DNA of 64,000 nucleotides, from assembly GCF_000296815.2 (NCBI RefSeq), contig NZ_CAIT01000010.1, forward strand, positions 62,001 through 126,000, written 5' to 3'. Source of the DNA: Fibrisoma limi BUZ 3. Its GTDB lineage: Bacteria; Bacteroidota; Bacteroidia; Cytophagales; Spirosomataceae. The stretch's first letter is position 1. Each line of letters opens with the position of its first letter. This document shows positions 63,031 to 64,000 of this stretch, piece by piece. Below the pieces are notes generated by a model, which saw nothing but the letters and a program-made list of their open reading frames with translations, did no database searches and was not told the DNA's origin. The translations under genes were made by a program, and so were the position numbers.

Positions 63031-63963
63031 TTATTCATCATATCCCAACCGCTTGAGCGTTCGCTCTTTCTGCCGCCAGTCGGGTTCTACTTTGACGAAT
63101 GTGTCTAAAAATACTTTTTTACCGAAGAACCGTTCCAGTTCCTCGCGGGCCATAATGCCCGTTTTCTTAATCATCTTACCACCCTCGCCCAATAGAATGG
63201 CGCGTTGCGTGGTACGTTCAACCAGAATTTCGGATTGAATCACGATAATGTCGTCCTTGTCCTTGAAAGACGTAATGACAACCTCGCAGCTATAGGGTAC
63301 TTCTTTTTTGTAGTTCAGGAAGATTTTCTCCCGTATGATTTCGGAAGCGAAAAAACGCTCGGGTTTGTCCGTCAGTTCGTCTTTGGGGAAGTAGGGCGGG
63401 TGCTGGGGCAACCGACTGACAATGCCTTCAAACAGCTTGTCAATATTAAAGGCATTCAGCGCTGAAATCGGTATGATCTCCTGGGCTTTAAAATGCTCCT
63501 GCCAGTACGCTATTTTTTCGGATACCTGTTCTTGTGTGGCTAAGTCTACTTTGTTGATCAGCAGCAGAATGGGCGTCTCCGTGCGCTGAAGCCGCTCGAT
63601 AACATCGTTTTCGTCGTGTTGTTCGAAAATGTCCGTCACGAACAGAACTACATCGGCGTCTTCGAGCGAGCCTCGCACAAAGCTCATCATCGACTCATGC
63701 AGTTTGTACTGCGGTTTGATGATGCCCGGCGTATCTGAGTAAACGAGTTGAAACTCTTGTCCGTTGTGCATCCCGTTCAGGATGCCCATAATGCGGTGAC
63801 GAGTAGTTTGGGCCTTCGAGGTGATGATGGACAGGCGTTCGCCGACGAGTTGATTCATCAGCGTCGATTTACCCACGTTGGGTTTACCCACAATGCTGAC
63901 AAAGCCGGCTTTGTGATCGGGCGATACCTCGCCGATCAGCGGATTTTCAAGGTCTGTATTCAT
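63031..63963 (-). CDS. era: GTPase Era
   Basis: Ribosome-assembly GTPase of 310 residues that binds the 3' end of 16S rRNA. The GTPase domain has [17 protein letters not shown] in switch I, DTPG and NKVD, and the C-terminal KH domain covers about 215-300 (REKIFLNYKKEVPYSCEVVI, then GKMIKKTGIMAREELE). ATG 63963 is chosen; the open frame continues to a TTG at 63990 with no family similarity. Upstream neighbour lies outside the window; era and der probably share a direction but not an uninterrupted message. Confidence 0.97.
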   Translation of the reverse strand: MNTDLENPLIGEVSPDHKAGFVSIVGKPNVGKSTLMNQLVGERLSIITSKAQTTRHRIMGILNGMHNGQEFQLVYSDTPGIIKPQYKLHESMMSFVRGSLEDADVVLFVTDIFEQHDENDVIERLQRTETPILLLINKVDLATQEQVSEKIAYWQEHFKAQEIIPISALNAFNIDKLFEGIVSRLPQHPPYFPKDELTDKPERFFASEIIREKIFLNYKKEVPYSCEVVITSFKDKDDIIVIQSEILVERTTQRAILLGEGGKMIKKTGIMAREELERFFGKKVFLDTFVKVEPDWRQKERTLKRLGYDE

Positions 63964-64000
63964 GTTAGGTGATCCCGCTGACAGTAGCAACGGCTTGGTA

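Overview
The window looks like chromosomal DNA from a Bacteroidota bacterium of the order Cytophagales. A Spirosoma-like member of the Spirosomaceae is my best guess, made from gene content and style rather than from any database match. The evidence is a PorP/SprF-like protein beside a giant protein with a gliding-motility type sorting domain (type IX secretion), LytS/LytTR-type regulators without receiver domains, CarboxypepD_reg-type domains, many lipoproteins, promoters of the form TTG-N19-23-TAnnTTTG, and start codons that mostly lack Shine-Dalgarno sequences. Base composition is mixed, roughly half G+C by eye. I see no prophage, integrase, transposase, rRNA or CRISPR array. It reads as core and housekeeping chromosome with short palindromic elements scattered through it.

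Layout. 1-2100: the end of rpoC, a DUF3467 protein, and rpsL-rpsG from a clear Bacteroidetes promoter; rpsG is followed by a terminator and not by fusA. 2100-12000: aldose-epimerase-like protein, OmpA-type lipoprotein, divergent Nramp-like transporter, lactonase, cold-shock protein, P1 peptidase, M48 and M28 peptidases. 12200-16500: BrkB/YihY membrane protein, a cbpA-cbpM chaperone/modulator pair, SRPBCC protein, Fes-like esterase. 16600-18800: a compact four-gene cluster (molybdopterin oxidoreductase, flavin reductase, zinc-ribbon DUF6510 protein, lipoprotein). 18800-22100: beta-propeller lipoprotein and OPT transporter. 22200-24700: tRNA-Gly(CCC), then a gene-poor stretch with a decayed fragment, an orphan LytS-type kinase and small unknowns. 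24700-32400: a dehydrogenase/HEAT/cytochrome c fusion, HdeD-like protein, a large uncharacterised protein, a gamma-glutamylcyclotransferase carrying an in-frame palindrome, S41 protease, YraN. 32500-37500: lipB, unknown, DEDD exonuclease, rnr, cytosine deaminase. 37600-43500: membrane and outer-membrane proteins, polyprenyl synthase-rhomboid-LytTR operon, GDSL esterase. 43600-50400: prfB (with a programmed +1 frameshift), lpdA, and a mutL-rhomboid-rhomboid operon. 50500-64000: dxs, lysC, the type IX pair, ruvB, ArsR regulator, EamA transporter, der and era.

Many convergent gene pairs are separated by near-perfect bidirectional hairpin terminators, so transcription units can be read confidently. 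The main points for a second look are the 57-bp palindrome inside the gamma-glutamylcyclotransferase gene, replaced catalytic or ligand motifs in the Nramp-like transporter, the DEDD exonuclease and MutL, the MoCo/flavin mini-cluster, the ruvB 5-prime hairpin, the REP-like hairpin pair before rnr, and the frameshifted prfB that simple ORF calling truncates.
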